Below, one piece after another: positions 17,636 through 27,083 of a DNA stretch of 60,970 nt. A program made the position numbers and the translations under genes. Source of the DNA: Candidatus Parcubacteria bacterium (lineage in GTDB: Bacteria; Patescibacteriota; Patescibacteriia; Patescibacteriales; UBA12075); assembly GCA_023132155.1 (NCBI GenBank), contig JAGLYP010000005.1, positions 1 to 60,970 of the forward strand, written 5' to 3'. How positions within the stretch are numbered: position 1 is the first letter of the stretch; each line of letters opens with the position of its first letter. The notes below the pieces were generated by a model. That model ran no database searches and was not told the DNA's origin. It was given only the letters and a program-made list of their open reading frames with translations.

Positions 17636-19999
17636 ATGTTTTTAGAAGATAATAAAAAAGAAATAAAGAGTCGGGAGAGAATTTTCGGAAACAGATCAAC
17701 TATTTCCGATCCCAACAGCAATATTTTTGTAATTATCGGATGTATAATTATTATTATTCTTTTCTTTTTTATTCTTTATGTTGTTTTTTTTCAAAAGTCA
17801 GGCGCGGGCAATACCCCAATATTTGAACCCGCGAAGATTTCCACATCTTCAGTTAATAAATTGCCGACTTTTCCGGATAACGGCGGGGATAATAAATATA
17901 GCCTAGGCACCTCAAGCGAAGTGTTGATTGCGGAAAATGTCAGTTTCGGTTATTTTTATGAAAAGCCGAAAGATGATTTTAATTCAACTTTGAATACTTA
18001 TGAACTGCCGTTAAATATAAAAATTGATGTTAAAAATTATTATGAAATTTCTCGAAAAATCAATTTGGATCCATATTTAGAAGATTTGAATAAAAATGGT
18101 TTTGCTATCATAGAAAAACAGGATGTTTTTGATAATGAAGATTTTTTTTCCAGCTATCAGTCATTAGTAGCGAAAGACATTCCGATAGTTATTACAAATG
18201 ATTTTATAATTTATTATTATCAAAACACCCTAAAAGAAATAAATAAAGAAATTGAAAAAAATGTTTTTTATGAGCATGTCTGGAATCTTGGAAAATCAAT
18301 GTATGATATTTCGTTGGCTCGCTACAAAAAAACTTACAGCGAACTGGGTACCGTAAATGATCCTGTTTTAGAGGGCCAGCGATTGCAGCTAGCCTATTTT
18401 ACGGTTCTTTTAAAATTGCTAATGCCTACTGACGATCAAATTATTGAAGATGTGAATTTTTCCGATCCAAATAAATTTAATTTGCAGGAAGCTGATAAGT
18501 ATAGCTTTATTACCCCCGAATATATGCGCGTTGATATTGAAAAAGAGGTTGAGTTTATCAGGCAGGCGCAAAAAAAGGAAAAATCTCCGGTTTTTCTTTA
18601 CGAATTGGATTATAAGAATTTTTTTGTTCCGGAAAATTATAAAGTAAACGCTAAATTAAATAATTTTTATTTGGCTTTAAAATGGTTAAAATCAGAATTT
18701 CCTTTGTATTATAAAAATGATATCTGCGAAAATTGTTTGTTTGATAAAAGCGACTGGATTTTAAATTTTTACGCCGCTTGTTCAATTTCCAAGGATTTGT
18801 ATGATGACCAGGATTTGAAAAATCAATGGGCGATTGTGTATAAATTTATTTCATTTTTCAGCGGTTTACGGCAGGATTTAACTTATTTGCATTATCACGA
18901 TTCTTTGCGGGAATTTTTCGGTGAAAATTATAATGTCTCGGAAATATTTTCTTCAAATAACCCAAATCGCATGGGAGATATTTATAAAATTCAGTCAAAA
19001 ATTTCTCAATACAATTTTTCAAAAATTGAAGGCGGTTTAGATAGGCGGGATATTCTACTGCGCCCTTATTTGGGGATGCGGCTTCTGCAAGCCGCGTATT
19101 GGCCGAATGATTACTTGTTTAAAAAGTTAACAGGCGAGGAGCTGGTTTATAATAAAGAGATTGTACCCGCAAATGCCGATAAAACAATTTGCAGCCGGAA
19201 AAAAGGAGAAAAATATCGTTGCGGCGGAACGGGCATGGATATTATCAATCTTGTTTATCCTATTGAAGATTCTTATCGCACCCAATATTTTATTGATAAC
19301 ATAAGTTATCAAAATTATAATGAGATTGCCCAAGATATTAAAAAAGAATTGGGCAATTTTAATAATTACACCTGGAACAATAATTTGTATTGGATAACAT
19401 TGGATATTATAAAGCCGATGTTAAATTATAATAGCGCCTTTTTTCCGGAATTTACTAAAAATAAAATATGGAAACAAGAAAAAGATTTTAACGCGGGCCT
19501 AGGGGCTTGGGTTAATTTGCATTTGGACGAAGATGTTTTGGCAGGGTATTATGATAGTAAAAAATATAATGGCGGATTTGGGGCTGATAACAATATGTGT
19601 AATTTATATAATTATGTTGAGGCAAATCCCGTTTTTATTGAGGAGCTGATTTCGCGCAATACTATGCTGATTAAAATGCTGAGTGTTTTAAAGGTTAATG
19701 AAGATACTAACGCGGCTTCAATTGAACTGAAAGAATTTAATAAAAAACTTAGCCGATTGTTGGAAATTATAAAAAAGGAATTAAGCAATCAAAAAATTTC
19801 CAATGACGATTGCCGCGTTATAGATGATTTTGCCAGGCATTATACGGTTGAAAAGAGCGCGAATAAAGTTTTTAATATTAATCTTAACGATAAAAACTCA
19901 ATTTACAGCATTAACAAAACCAAGCTTTTGGCGCTTATCTATAAAAACGGAGAAGACAAGGTAATGGTATTCGGCCCGGTTTTTAATTATAAAGAGTAG
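17636..19999 (+). CDS. DUF3160 domain-containing protein
   Basis: 787 aa; N-terminal TM; VYPIEDSY, GLGAWVNLHLDEDVLAG resembles DUF3160 proteins. Confidence 0.7.
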   Translation: MFLEDNKKEIKSRERIFGNRSTISDPNSNIFVIIGCIIIIILFFFILYVVFFQKSGAGNTPIFEPAKISTSSVNKLPTFPDNGGDNKYSLGTSSEVLIAENVSFGYFYEKPKDDFNSTLNTYELPLNIKIDVKNYYEISRKINLDPYLEDLNKNGFAIIEKQDVFDNEDFFSSYQSLVAKDIPIVITNDFIIYYYQNTLKEINKEIEKNVFYEHVWNLGKSMYDISLARYKKTYSELGTVNDPVLEGQRLQLAYFTVLLKLLMPTDDQIIEDVNFSDPNKFNLQEADKYSFITPEYMRVDIEKEVEFIRQAQKKEKSPVFLYELDYKNFFVPENYKVNAKLNNFYLALKWLKSEFPLYYKNDICENCLFDKSDWILNFYAACSISKDLYDDQDLKNQWAIVYKFISFFSGLRQDLTYLHYHDSLREFFGENYNVSEIFSSNNPNRMGDIYKIQSKISQYNFSKIEGGLDRRDILLRPYLGMRLLQAAYWPNDYLFKKLTGEELVYNKEIVPANADKTICSRKKGEKYRCGGTGMDIINLVYPIEDSYRTQYFIDNISYQNYNEIAQDIKKELGNFNNYTWNNNLYWITLDIIKPMLNYNSAFFPEFTKNKIWKQEKDFNAGLGAWVNLHLDEDVLAGYYDSKKYNGGFGADNNMCNLYNYVEANPVFIEELISRNTMLIKMLSVLKVNEDTNAASIELKEFNKKLSRLLEIIKKELSNQKISNDDCRVIDDFARHYTVEKSANKVFNINLNDKNSIYSINKTKLLALIYKNGEDKVMVFGPVFNYKE

Positions 20000-20016
20000 T
20001 TGGGGGCTATTTGCGC

Positions 20017-20047
20017 TTGACATAATTATTTATTGTGTTATTATAAT
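20017..20047 (+). promoter_or_regulatory. rplJL operon promoter
   Basis: TTGACA-19-TATAAT. Confidence 0.6.
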
Positions 20048-20057
20048 AAGAACAAAT

Positions 20058-20120
20058 CAAGTTATGCCCAAAGGGCACTAACAGTAGTCGGGAATATTCA
20101 AATTCCTTGACTATAAATTA
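20058..20120 (-). repeat. 63-bp dispersed element, copy A2
   Basis: exact reverse complement of the consensus. Confidence 0.95.
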
Positions 20121-20178
20121 GCCATAGACAGCAGGCAAAGAAATAAGACCTGCCGAGGTAAGACAAAAAACAGATGGC
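20121..20178 (+). promoter_or_regulatory. ribosomal protein L10 leader
   Basis: GCCAT...GACAGCAGGC...GACCTGCCGAGGTAAGA...ATGGC; resembles L10 leader core and precedes rplJ. Confidence 0.8.
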
Positions 20179-20199
20179 TTTTAAATTGCCATTTTTTTT
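20174..20199 (+). terminator. putative attenuator after L10 leader
   Basis: ATGGCttttaaattGCCATTTTTTTT; shares ATGGC with leader stem P1. Confidence 0.6.
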
Positions 20200-20230
20200 A
20201 TTTAATTTTTTAATAATTGATATTTATTAT

Positions 20231-20767
20231 ATGCCTAAAACAAAATTGCAAAAACAAGAGATTTTAAGAACTCTTGAAAAAAAAATTAAAAAAGCCAAGT
20301 CCGTTGTTTTTACCGAATTTAATTCTTTGGGAGTAAAAGATAACGAAGAATTAAGAAATAATTTAAGAGGGGCAGACAGTGAATACATGGTTGCCAAAAA
20401 AACTCTTTTGAATTTAGCTTTTGAAAAAGAAAAAATTGAAAATTTGGATATTAAGAGTTTTGACGGGAAAATCGCGGCTGTATTCGGCTATGAAGATGAA
20501 GTCGCTCCGGCAAAAATTGTTGATGAATTTCAAAAAAAGAATGAAGAGAATAAAGAAAAAGTAAGATTAGTCGCGGGAATTTTGGAGAATAAATTTTTAA
20601 ACACCGCTGAAGTTATAGCTCTCGCGAAATTGCCAAGCAAAGATGAATTATACGCTAAAATTGTCGGTTCCTTAAACGCGCCAATTTCCGGTTTTGTAAA
20701 TGTAATGGCCGGAAATATCCGCGGGTTGGTTAATGTTTTAAAGGCTATTGAGAATAAAAAAGTTTAA
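20231..20767 (+). CDS. rplJ: 50S ribosomal protein L10
   Basis: MPKTKLQKQEILRTLEKKIKKAKSVVFTEFNSLGV; start at 20231 rather than 20174, which lies in the leader. Confidence 0.93.
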   Translation: MPKTKLQKQEILRTLEKKIKKAKSVVFTEFNSLGVKDNEELRNNLRGADSEYMVAKKTLLNLAFEKEKIENLDIKSFDGKIAAVFGYEDEVAPAKIVDEFQKKNEENKEKVRLVAGILENKFLNTAEVIALAKLPSKDELYAKIVGSLNAPISGFVNVMAGNIRGLVNVLKAIENKKV

Positions 20768-20772
20768 GCAAT

Positions 20773-20820
20773 AATGCTAATCCGCGAATAAATGCTAATA
20801 ATGCGAATTGCTAATATTTT
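20773..20820. repeat. ATGCTAATCCGCGAAT-type repeat
   Basis: AATGCTAATCCGCGAATAAATGCTAATAATGCGAATTGCTAAT. Confidence 0.65.
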
Positions 20821-20886
20821 TAATAATTAATATAAATAATAAATTGTGTTGCGTGATGTATGTTGCGTGATGCATGATAAAAAAAT

Positions 20887-21324
20887 ATGACTGAAGAAAA
20901 AAAACAAGAGGAAGCAACTGCCGAAGAAAAAACAGTTGAAGTTCCCGCAAAATTTAAATCATTAGTTGAGAAAATAGAGAAAATGTCTGTTTTGGATTTG
21001 GCTGAATTGGTAAAAATTTTGGAAGACAAATTCGGCGTTTCCGCTGCTGCTCCGGCAATGATGATGGCCGGCGCTGCTGTTGGCGCTGAAGCAGGCGCTG
21101 AAGTGGAAGAGAAAGATAGTTTTGATATTGAGTTAACAGAAACAGGAAGCAATAAAATCGCCGTAATTAAAGCGGTAAGAACTATTACGGAAATAGGGCT
21201 TAAAGACGCTAAAGATTTAGTTGATGCCGCGCCAAAAGTTTTTAAAGAAGGCGTTAAAAAAGAAGAAGCGGAAGAAATCAAAAAACAATTGGAAGAAGCA
21301 GGAGCTAAGGTTACTTTGAAATAA
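20887..21324 (+). CDS. rplL: 50S ribosomal protein L7/L12
   Basis: 145 aa; C-terminal [34 protein letters not shown]. Confidence 0.97.
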   Translation: MTEEKKQEEATAEEKTVEVPAKFKSLVEKIEKMSVLDLAELVKILEDKFGVSAAAPAMMMAGAAVGAEAGAEVEEKDSFDIELTETGSNKIAVIKAVRTITEIGLKDAKDLVDAAPKVFKEGVKKEEAEEIKKQLEEAGAKVTLK

Positions 21325-21331
21325 CGAACGA

Positions 21332-21375
21332 AACAATAACCCCGCCCCTCGCGAGGGGCGGGGTTTTTTATTGTT
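21332..21375 (+). terminator. rplL terminator
   Basis: ACCCCGCCCCTCGCGAGGGGCGGGGTTTTTT. Confidence 0.92.
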
Positions 21376-21406
21376 TTTTTATTGGAAATCAATTAAAATA
21401 TAAAAT

Positions 21407-22864
21407 ATGACAATAAACAAAATAATAAAATTCAGGATAATATTATTTTTATTGCTTTTTATGTCTGTTTGTTTTTTCTTTCATAAGGCAATCGTTCCAA
21501 GCGGCAAAATTGTTTATGTTAATAATTTTGAAAAAGAAAATTATTTTTTGGGCAAATTAAGCCCTGGCGAAAGAGTGGCTATGGGCGATAAAAAAATAGA
21601 AAATATAATTATCGCGAATCCTGTTTATTTTAATTTATATACGCCGCGCGCTTTTGATAAGGCAGTATTAAAATATCGTTATAAAAATATATGTAAAATC
21701 CCTTTGATTGAAACAGGGGCGCTTGTTGATAAGAATGCCTGGCGATACGATTTAAAGCCAGTTGAGAATAGGCTTATTGATCAATTGTCTTTGGTTTGGA
21801 ATGAAATCAGGGAGGGTGATGAAATACTTTTAGTTAGGCCGGAAACGCTAGGCGGTGAAGCCGGCACAAGTTATTCCAATATTAAAGATTTCATTTCAAA
21901 TCCGCCAAGCTTTAACCAAGTTGCCGCGTATAATTATAATTTAAATTTAAATTATTTTTTAGAAGATTATCATCCATCTGAATTTGCGACGCAAGATATT
22001 CCCGCGCTTAGGGGCGCTTATCAATTCTTTGTTTATTTAAAAAATGAAAATCTGGATTTAAATTTTATTTTTTATGATTTAAATAAAAACAAAGATTCAG
22101 ACGATTTTGATATTAGGCTATATTTTAATAATGAGCTTATAGATTTTAAGCATATTGAGGATGATGGCAATATTTCTGACAATGGCGAGTTTTCGCGTGA
22201 AAATAATTTTCATGTTTATTTGGCAAATTTGCCGGAAGGCGCTTATAAAATTGAAGTGAAAGCCAATAATGATATTATAACAAAGACAATTAAAAGCGCG
22301 CATAAAAAAATGGCTTTTATTCATAAGCTGGAATTATTTAACTCGGGCAACCAAGATATTAAACTTTATACTGACAGCAATTTAATTCAGGCGACCACGA
22401 TTTTTCCGGAAAGCTTGCAGACTGTAAAAATAAATGAAAATAATTTGGACATTAATGAGACCTATAAGCAATTTGAGATTTCAACAGGCAATCAAGGCAC
22501 AAGTTCGGAAATATTATTGCAAAAAGACGGTTTGATTTTGAGCGGAGACGGGGTTTTTGCTTTTAATCCTTTTTCTTTAATTAATCCTAAAATTAAAAAA
22601 GCCGATTACAATTTAGACGTAAATAAGGCGGGCATTAATTATATTATCGCTAAATATAAAACTCCACAAAAAATCGGTGAATGGTCTATGGCAGAAGTGG
22701 AAATAGATTTAGCGCAAGCATATCGTGAAAACAATAAAAATAGTTTTATAATTTCCGCTCCCGCGCTAAAACAGAAAGACAAGAAAAAATTATATTTTGA
22801 TTTAATAGAAATAGAATTAAACGGGCGTAGTTTGCGGGACAAGATTAATAATCTTTGGAATTAA
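21407..22864 (+). CDS. hypothetical secreted/membrane-anchored protein
   Basis: 485 aa; N-terminal TM then beta-rich region. Confidence 0.6.
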   Translation: MTINKIIKFRIILFLLLFMSVCFFFHKAIVPSGKIVYVNNFEKENYFLGKLSPGERVAMGDKKIENIIIANPVYFNLYTPRAFDKAVLKYRYKNICKIPLIETGALVDKNAWRYDLKPVENRLIDQLSLVWNEIREGDEILLVRPETLGGEAGTSYSNIKDFISNPPSFNQVAAYNYNLNLNYFLEDYHPSEFATQDIPALRGAYQFFVYLKNENLDLNFIFYDLNKNKDSDDFDIRLYFNNELIDFKHIEDDGNISDNGEFSRENNFHVYLANLPEGAYKIEVKANNDIITKTIKSAHKKMAFIHKLELFNSGNQDIKLYTDSNLIQATTIFPESLQTVKINENNLDINETYKQFEISTGNQGTSSEILLQKDGLILSGDGVFAFNPFSLINPKIKKADYNLDVNKAGINYIIAKYKTPQKIGEWSMAEVEIDLAQAYRENNKNSFIISAPALKQKDKKKLYFDLIEIELNGRSLRDKINNLWN

Positions 22865-22867
22865 TTT

Positions 22868-23056
22868 ATGAGAATAATAGCAAAAGAATTGTTTTATGTG
22901 TCAGGTTTGGCTTTTTTGATATATTTTGTAATGGAAATTTTTTGGCCCGGAATAGTTTTATCTTATGTTAATATAAATTGGGTGTTGATATTATGGCTGA
23001 TTACTGCTATATTAATAATATTACTAAAATCAAATAAGAAAAATGGAAATAAATAA
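22868..23056 (+). CDS. small two-TM protein
   Basis: 62 aa, hydrophobic, between co-directional genes. Confidence 0.45.
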   Translation: MRIIAKELFYVSGLAFLIYFVMEIFWPGIVLSYVNINWVLILWLITAILIILLKSNKKNGNK

Positions 23057-24083
23057 AGAACAAATAAGAAAAAGTCTGCCTCTGGTATTGTTTGCGATTA
23101 TTTTTTTGCTTCCGATTATTAAAATTCAGGGACTTATCATATTGGCTATTGCTGCCGGGTTATTTTTTGCGTTTAAAAATTTTAAATTAAATAATATAAA
23201 TCCAGGTTCAAAAAATAAAACAATTGACCTGGATCATCTAAAAAATATGAAAAATACTAAATCATTAATGATTGTTGTTTTAGCGGCAATTTTCGCTTTG
23301 TGGCTCTTTTTTGCCTCAATTGTGATTATTGATGCCGGTGAAACAGGAGTTTATTCTTTGTTTGGCAAAGTTCGCGACCAAGAATTGTCATCAGGCTTCC
23401 ATTTGGTTATTCCCTTGGCCAAGGTTACGAAGATAAGCATTAGAACAGAAGAATATACCATGAGCATCGCGCAAGGAGAAGGCAAGCGCTATGGTGCGGA
23501 CGCTATTACGTCTTTAACCAAAGAGGGTTTGAGCGTGGATTTGGATATGACGGTTTTATACCGCATTAAAGAAGAAAAGGCTTCGGATATTTACAGAACG
23601 GTTGGTAAAAAAGAAGATGTGGATGAAAAAATTATTCGTCCGACGATTCGTACCGCGATTCGCGATGTAATCGCGCAGTACGAGGCAAAGGATATTTATT
23701 CTGAAAAACGAGAGGAAGCAGCCGACAAAATTGCCGAAAATTTAAAAAATGAATTAGGGGATAGAGGAATTATAATTGAAGAAGTTTTGCTTAGAAATGT
23801 GGCTTTGCCGGCTAATTTGGCAAACGCGATTCAGGAAAAATTGCAAGCTGAGCAAGAAGCGCAAAAGTATGATTTTATTCTTGACAAAGAGAAAAAAGAA
23901 AAAGAAAGAAAAGTTATTGAAGCCGAAGGCCAGCGCGACGCGCAGAAAATAATTAATGAGAGCTTAAGCACCAATTATCTTTATTATTTATATATAAAAG
24001 ACTTGAAAGATCGTGAAGGAACCATTTATGTGCCGACGAATCCGTCAACCGGAATGCCGTTGTTTCGGGAGCTTGGGAGATAA
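23043..24083 (+). CDS. SPFH/prohibitin family protein
   Basis: 346 aa; DAGETGVYSLFGKV...GFHLVIPLAKV...EEVLLRNVALPANLANAIQEKLQAEQEAQKYDF. Confidence 0.92.
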   Translation: MEINKEQIRKSLPLVLFAIIFLLPIIKIQGLIILAIAAGLFFAFKNFKLNNINPGSKNKTIDLDHLKNMKNTKSLMIVVLAAIFALWLFFASIVIIDAGETGVYSLFGKVRDQELSSGFHLVIPLAKVTKISIRTEEYTMSIAQGEGKRYGADAITSLTKEGLSVDLDMTVLYRIKEEKASDIYRTVGKKEDVDEKIIRPTIRTAIRDVIAQYEAKDIYSEKREEAADKIAENLKNELGDRGIIIEEVLLRNVALPANLANAIQEKLQAEQEAQKYDFILDKEKKEKERKVIEAEGQRDAQKIINESLSTNYLYYLYIKDLKDREGTIYVPTNPSTGMPLFRELGR

Positions 24084-24127
24084 GATATAATTAATAATTA
24101 AAAATTAATAATTAAAAATTATTAATT

Positions 24128-24580
24128 ATGATTAAAGATTTAGTTATTAAAAAAATTAATAAATATGAAGATGAGCGCGGGTGGCTGGCTGAAATTTATC
24201 GGGAGGATGAGATTGATTTTCATGTCGCGATGTCTTATATAAGTTCAACCAAGCCGGGCGTTATTCGCGGACCTCATGAACATAAGCATCAGTCTGATTT
24301 TTTTGTGTTTATCGGACCGGGAAATTTTGAATTGCACCTTTGGGACAGGCGAAAAGATTCCGAAACTTTTCAGGAACATATAAAGTTGGAAGTTGGCGAG
24401 AATAACCCGTGTTTTGTAATAATTCCTCCGGGCATAGTTCACGGCTACAAATGCGTTTCAGATTGCAATGCCTGGTGTATTAATTTGCCTAACAAACTTT
24501 ATGAGGGCAAAAATAAAAGCGAAAAAATTGACGAAATCCGCTGGGAACAAGACAAAAATTCACCATATAAAATATTATAA
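24128..24580 (+). CDS. rfbC: dTDP-4-dehydrorhamnose 3,5-epimerase-like cupin
   Basis: 150 aa; VIRGPHEHKHQSDFFVFIGPG, FVIIPPGIVHGYK. Confidence 0.75.
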   Translation: MIKDLVIKKINKYEDERGWLAEIYREDEIDFHVAMSYISSTKPGVIRGPHEHKHQSDFFVFIGPGNFELHLWDRRKDSETFQEHIKLEVGENNPCFVIIPPGIVHGYKCVSDCNAWCINLPNKLYEGKNKSEKIDEIRWEQDKNSPYKIL

Positions 24581-24667
24581 TAAATTAAATTATAATTTTT
24601 ATTTTTTTAAATTTAAACATTAGAAATTGTTTAAAAATTAAAAATTAAAAATTAAAAATTATAAAAT

Positions 24668-25075
24668 ATGGATTGTATTTTTTGTAAAATTATTGCCAGT
24701 GATATTCCTGGCTACAAAGTTTATGAAGATGAAAAAGTTTACGCTTTTTTTGATATTCTGCCGATTAGCCAAGGGCACACGATTATTGCCCCTAAAAATC
24801 ATATTTCCGATATTGAAAGCCTTTCCGAAGGTGAGTTATGCGCCATGACTGCCGCTATTAAAAAAATCGGCAAAGCGATTATTGACGGTTTGGGCGTAAA
24901 AGGTTATAGCGTTTTTCTTGATAACAAGAGCGCCGCCAACCAGCATGTTCCGCACGTTCATTTTCATTTGGTGCCTCGTGCCGAAGGTGATGGACTTGAA
25001 CGCTGGCCTCAGTCAGGGTATGGAGACGGAGAGGCTGAATTTTGCTTAAAAAAAATTCAAGCTGAATTAAAATAA
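24668..25075 (+). CDS. HIT family protein 1
   Basis: CIFCKIIASDIPGYKVYEDE; HVPHVHFHLVPR. Confidence 0.95.
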   Translation: MDCIFCKIIASDIPGYKVYEDEKVYAFFDILPISQGHTIIAPKNHISDIESLSEGELCAMTAAIKKIGKAIIDGLGVKGYSVFLDNKSAANQHVPHVHFHLVPRAEGDGLERWPQSGYGDGEAEFCLKKIQAELK

Positions 25076-25086
25076 TTTTTAAAAAT

Positions 25087-25503
25087 ATGAGTGATTGCAT
25101 TTTTTGTAAAATAGCGGAAAAAATAATACCCGCGAATATCGTTTATGAAGATAATGATTTTTTAGCTTTTTTGGATATTAGGCCGATTAGTTCCGGACAC
25201 ACGATTGTGATTTCCAAAAAACATATTGCTGATATGGAGAGCATGGATTCAGCCGATGTGGCTAAAATGATGAATGTGGTTAAAAAAATCGGTTTAGCCA
25301 TGCTCAAGGGATTGGAAGTTAAGGGTTATAGTGTTTTTTTGGATAATAAAAGCGCGGCTAATCAGCATGTGCCGCATATACATTTCCATATTGTTCCAAG
25401 AATAGAAGGGGACGGGCTTGACCGCTGGCCGCAGCAAGACCGCTATGAGGAAGATGAAGAGAAAAGAAGCATGAATTTGATTATTGAAGGATTAGAGGAA
25501 TAA
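25087..25503 (+). CDS. HIT family protein 2
   Basis: CIFCKIAEKIIPANIVYEDN; HVPHIHFHIVPR. Confidence 0.95.
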   Translation: MSDCIFCKIAEKIIPANIVYEDNDFLAFLDIRPISSGHTIVISKKHIADMESMDSADVAKMMNVVKKIGLAMLKGLEVKGYSVFLDNKSAANQHVPHIHFHIVPRIEGDGLDRWPQQDRYEEDEEKRSMNLIIEGLEE

Positions 25504-25523
25504 AATTTAACTTTTAAAAAACA

Positions 25524-25949
25524 ATGGAATGTTTATTTTGTAAAATCGCGAATAAAGAATTGCCTTGCTATAAGGTATATGAGGATAAGGATTTTTTGGC
25601 TTTTTTGGACATTAGGCCGCTTAACCCCGGCCATGTTCTTGTAATACCGAAAAAGCATTTTCGCTGGGTTTGGGATGTGCCGGTTAAAAGCGAGAGTTCG
25701 CCAAATATTTCTGAATATTACATCGTGGTTTCCAAAGTCGCAAACGCGATTAAAAAGGCCTTTGATACCGATTATGTCGTATCATTGGTTTTTGGCGAAG
25801 AAATCGACCATTCCCACGTTTTGCTTATTCCCAGATTAAAAGACGACGGACACGGAACCGCGATTGATTTGAAAAATATAAAAGAATTAAGCGATAGGGA
25901 AATGACTGTTGCGCAGGAAAAAATTGTTAAGCAATTAAAGAATCAATAA
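25524..25949 (+). CDS. HIT family protein 3 (variant triad)
   Basis: CLFCKIANKELPCYKVYEDKDF; IDHSHVLLIPR. Confidence 0.88.
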   Translation: MECLFCKIANKELPCYKVYEDKDFLAFLDIRPLNPGHVLVIPKKHFRWVWDVPVKSESSPNISEYYIVVSKVANAIKKAFDTDYVVSLVFGEEIDHSHVLLIPRLKDDGHGTAIDLKNIKELSDREMTVAQEKIVKQLKNQ

Positions 25950-26078
25950 ATTTTATACGCCTTCGCTTTAAAATTTGAAGTTATACTTTTTATAAAGTTT
26001 AAATTATATTGCATTATTAGATATCATTTTAATTTAGCTACGGCGTATTATACTAATTTTTAATGTAATTGAGTATAT

Positions 26079-27083
26079 ATGAAAATTTTAGTTACCGGCG
26101 GCGCCGGTTTTATTGGCTCAAATTTTATTAATTATTGGCTGGAAAAATATTCAAATGACAAAATTATTAATCTGGATATTTTGACTTATGCCGGAAATTT
26201 GGATAATTTAAAGACAATTGAGAGCAATCCAAATTATACTTTTGTAAAAGGGGATATTTGCGATGAAAGATTAGTGAATGAGCTTGTGAAGAATATTGAT
26301 TTGATTGTTCATTTTGCCGCTGAAAGCCATGTTGATCGCTCCGTTGTATCCTGCGAAGATTTTATCAGAACTAACGTTAACGGTACGCGAGTTCTTTTGG
26401 ACGCGGCTAAAAATAACAAAGGAATTCGTTTTCATCATATTTCCACGGATGAAGTTTTCGGCTCTCTCGGGTTTAGCGACCCAAAATTTAATGAGTTTAC
26501 GCCTTATAATCCCAAAAGCCCTTACAGCGCTTCAAAAGCGGCGTCCGACCACTTGGTTCGCGCGTATTTTCATACTCACAAATTGCCGATTACAATTTCC
26601 AATTGTTCAAATAACTACGGTGAATATCAGTTTCCGGAGAAATTAATCCCGCTTTTTGTTACGAATTTGCTTGAAGGCAAAAAAATTCCTTTATACGGCG
26701 ACGGCAAGAACGTTAGGGATTGGATATATGTCGGCGACCATAATCGCGGAGTGGATTGTGTTATCAGAAAGGGGAGAATCGGTGAAACTTATTGCCTTGG
26801 CGGCGGAAATGAATTGTCTAATTCGGAAATAACTTCAATTATTTTAAATTTATTGGGTTTTGGTGAAGAAATGATTGAATATGTTTCTGATAGGCCCGGG
26901 CATGATTTGCGTTACGCGATTGATATTACTAAGGTCGAAAGAGACCTGAATTGGTATCCGGAAGTTGATTTTGACGCGGGAATAAAGCATACGATTAATT
27001 GGTATAAAAATAATAAAGAGTGGTGGCAAAAAATTAAAAGCGGAGAATACCGCAATTATTATCGCCGCCAGTATGGAACATGA
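26079..27083 (+). CDS. rfbB: dTDP-glucose 4,6-dehydratase
   Basis: GGAGFIGSNFINY; HFAAESHVDRSV; YSASKAASDHLVRAY. Confidence 0.96.
   Translation: MKILVTGGAGFIGSNFINYWLEKYSNDKIINLDILTYAGNLDNLKTIESNPNYTFVKGDICDERLVNELVKNIDLIVHFAAESHVDRSVVSCEDFIRTNVNGTRVLLDAAKNNKGIRFHHISTDEVFGSLGFSDPKFNEFTPYNPKSPYSASKAASDHLVRAYFHTHKLPITISNCSNNYGEYQFPEKLIPLFVTNLLEGKKIPLYGDGKNVRDWIYVGDHNRGVDCVIRKGRIGETYCLGGGNELSNSEITSIILNLLGFGEEMIEYVSDRPGHDLRYAIDITKVERDLNWYPEVDFDAGIKHTINWYKNNKEWWQKIKSGEYRNYYRRQYGT

Noticed and set aside
20174-20230. Upstream ATG of the rplJ ORF
   Set aside because: It lies in the L10 leader/attenuator stem; the L10 homology begins at 20231.
24085-24666. Repeated TTAAAAATTAAAAATT tracts near the rmlC-like gene
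   Set aside because: Simple AT-rich repeats between genes; no structure beyond low complexity.
25955-26048. ATACGCC...GGCGTAT inverted ends upstream of rfbB
   Set aside because: Arms of 7 bp at this distance are weak and no second copy was seen.
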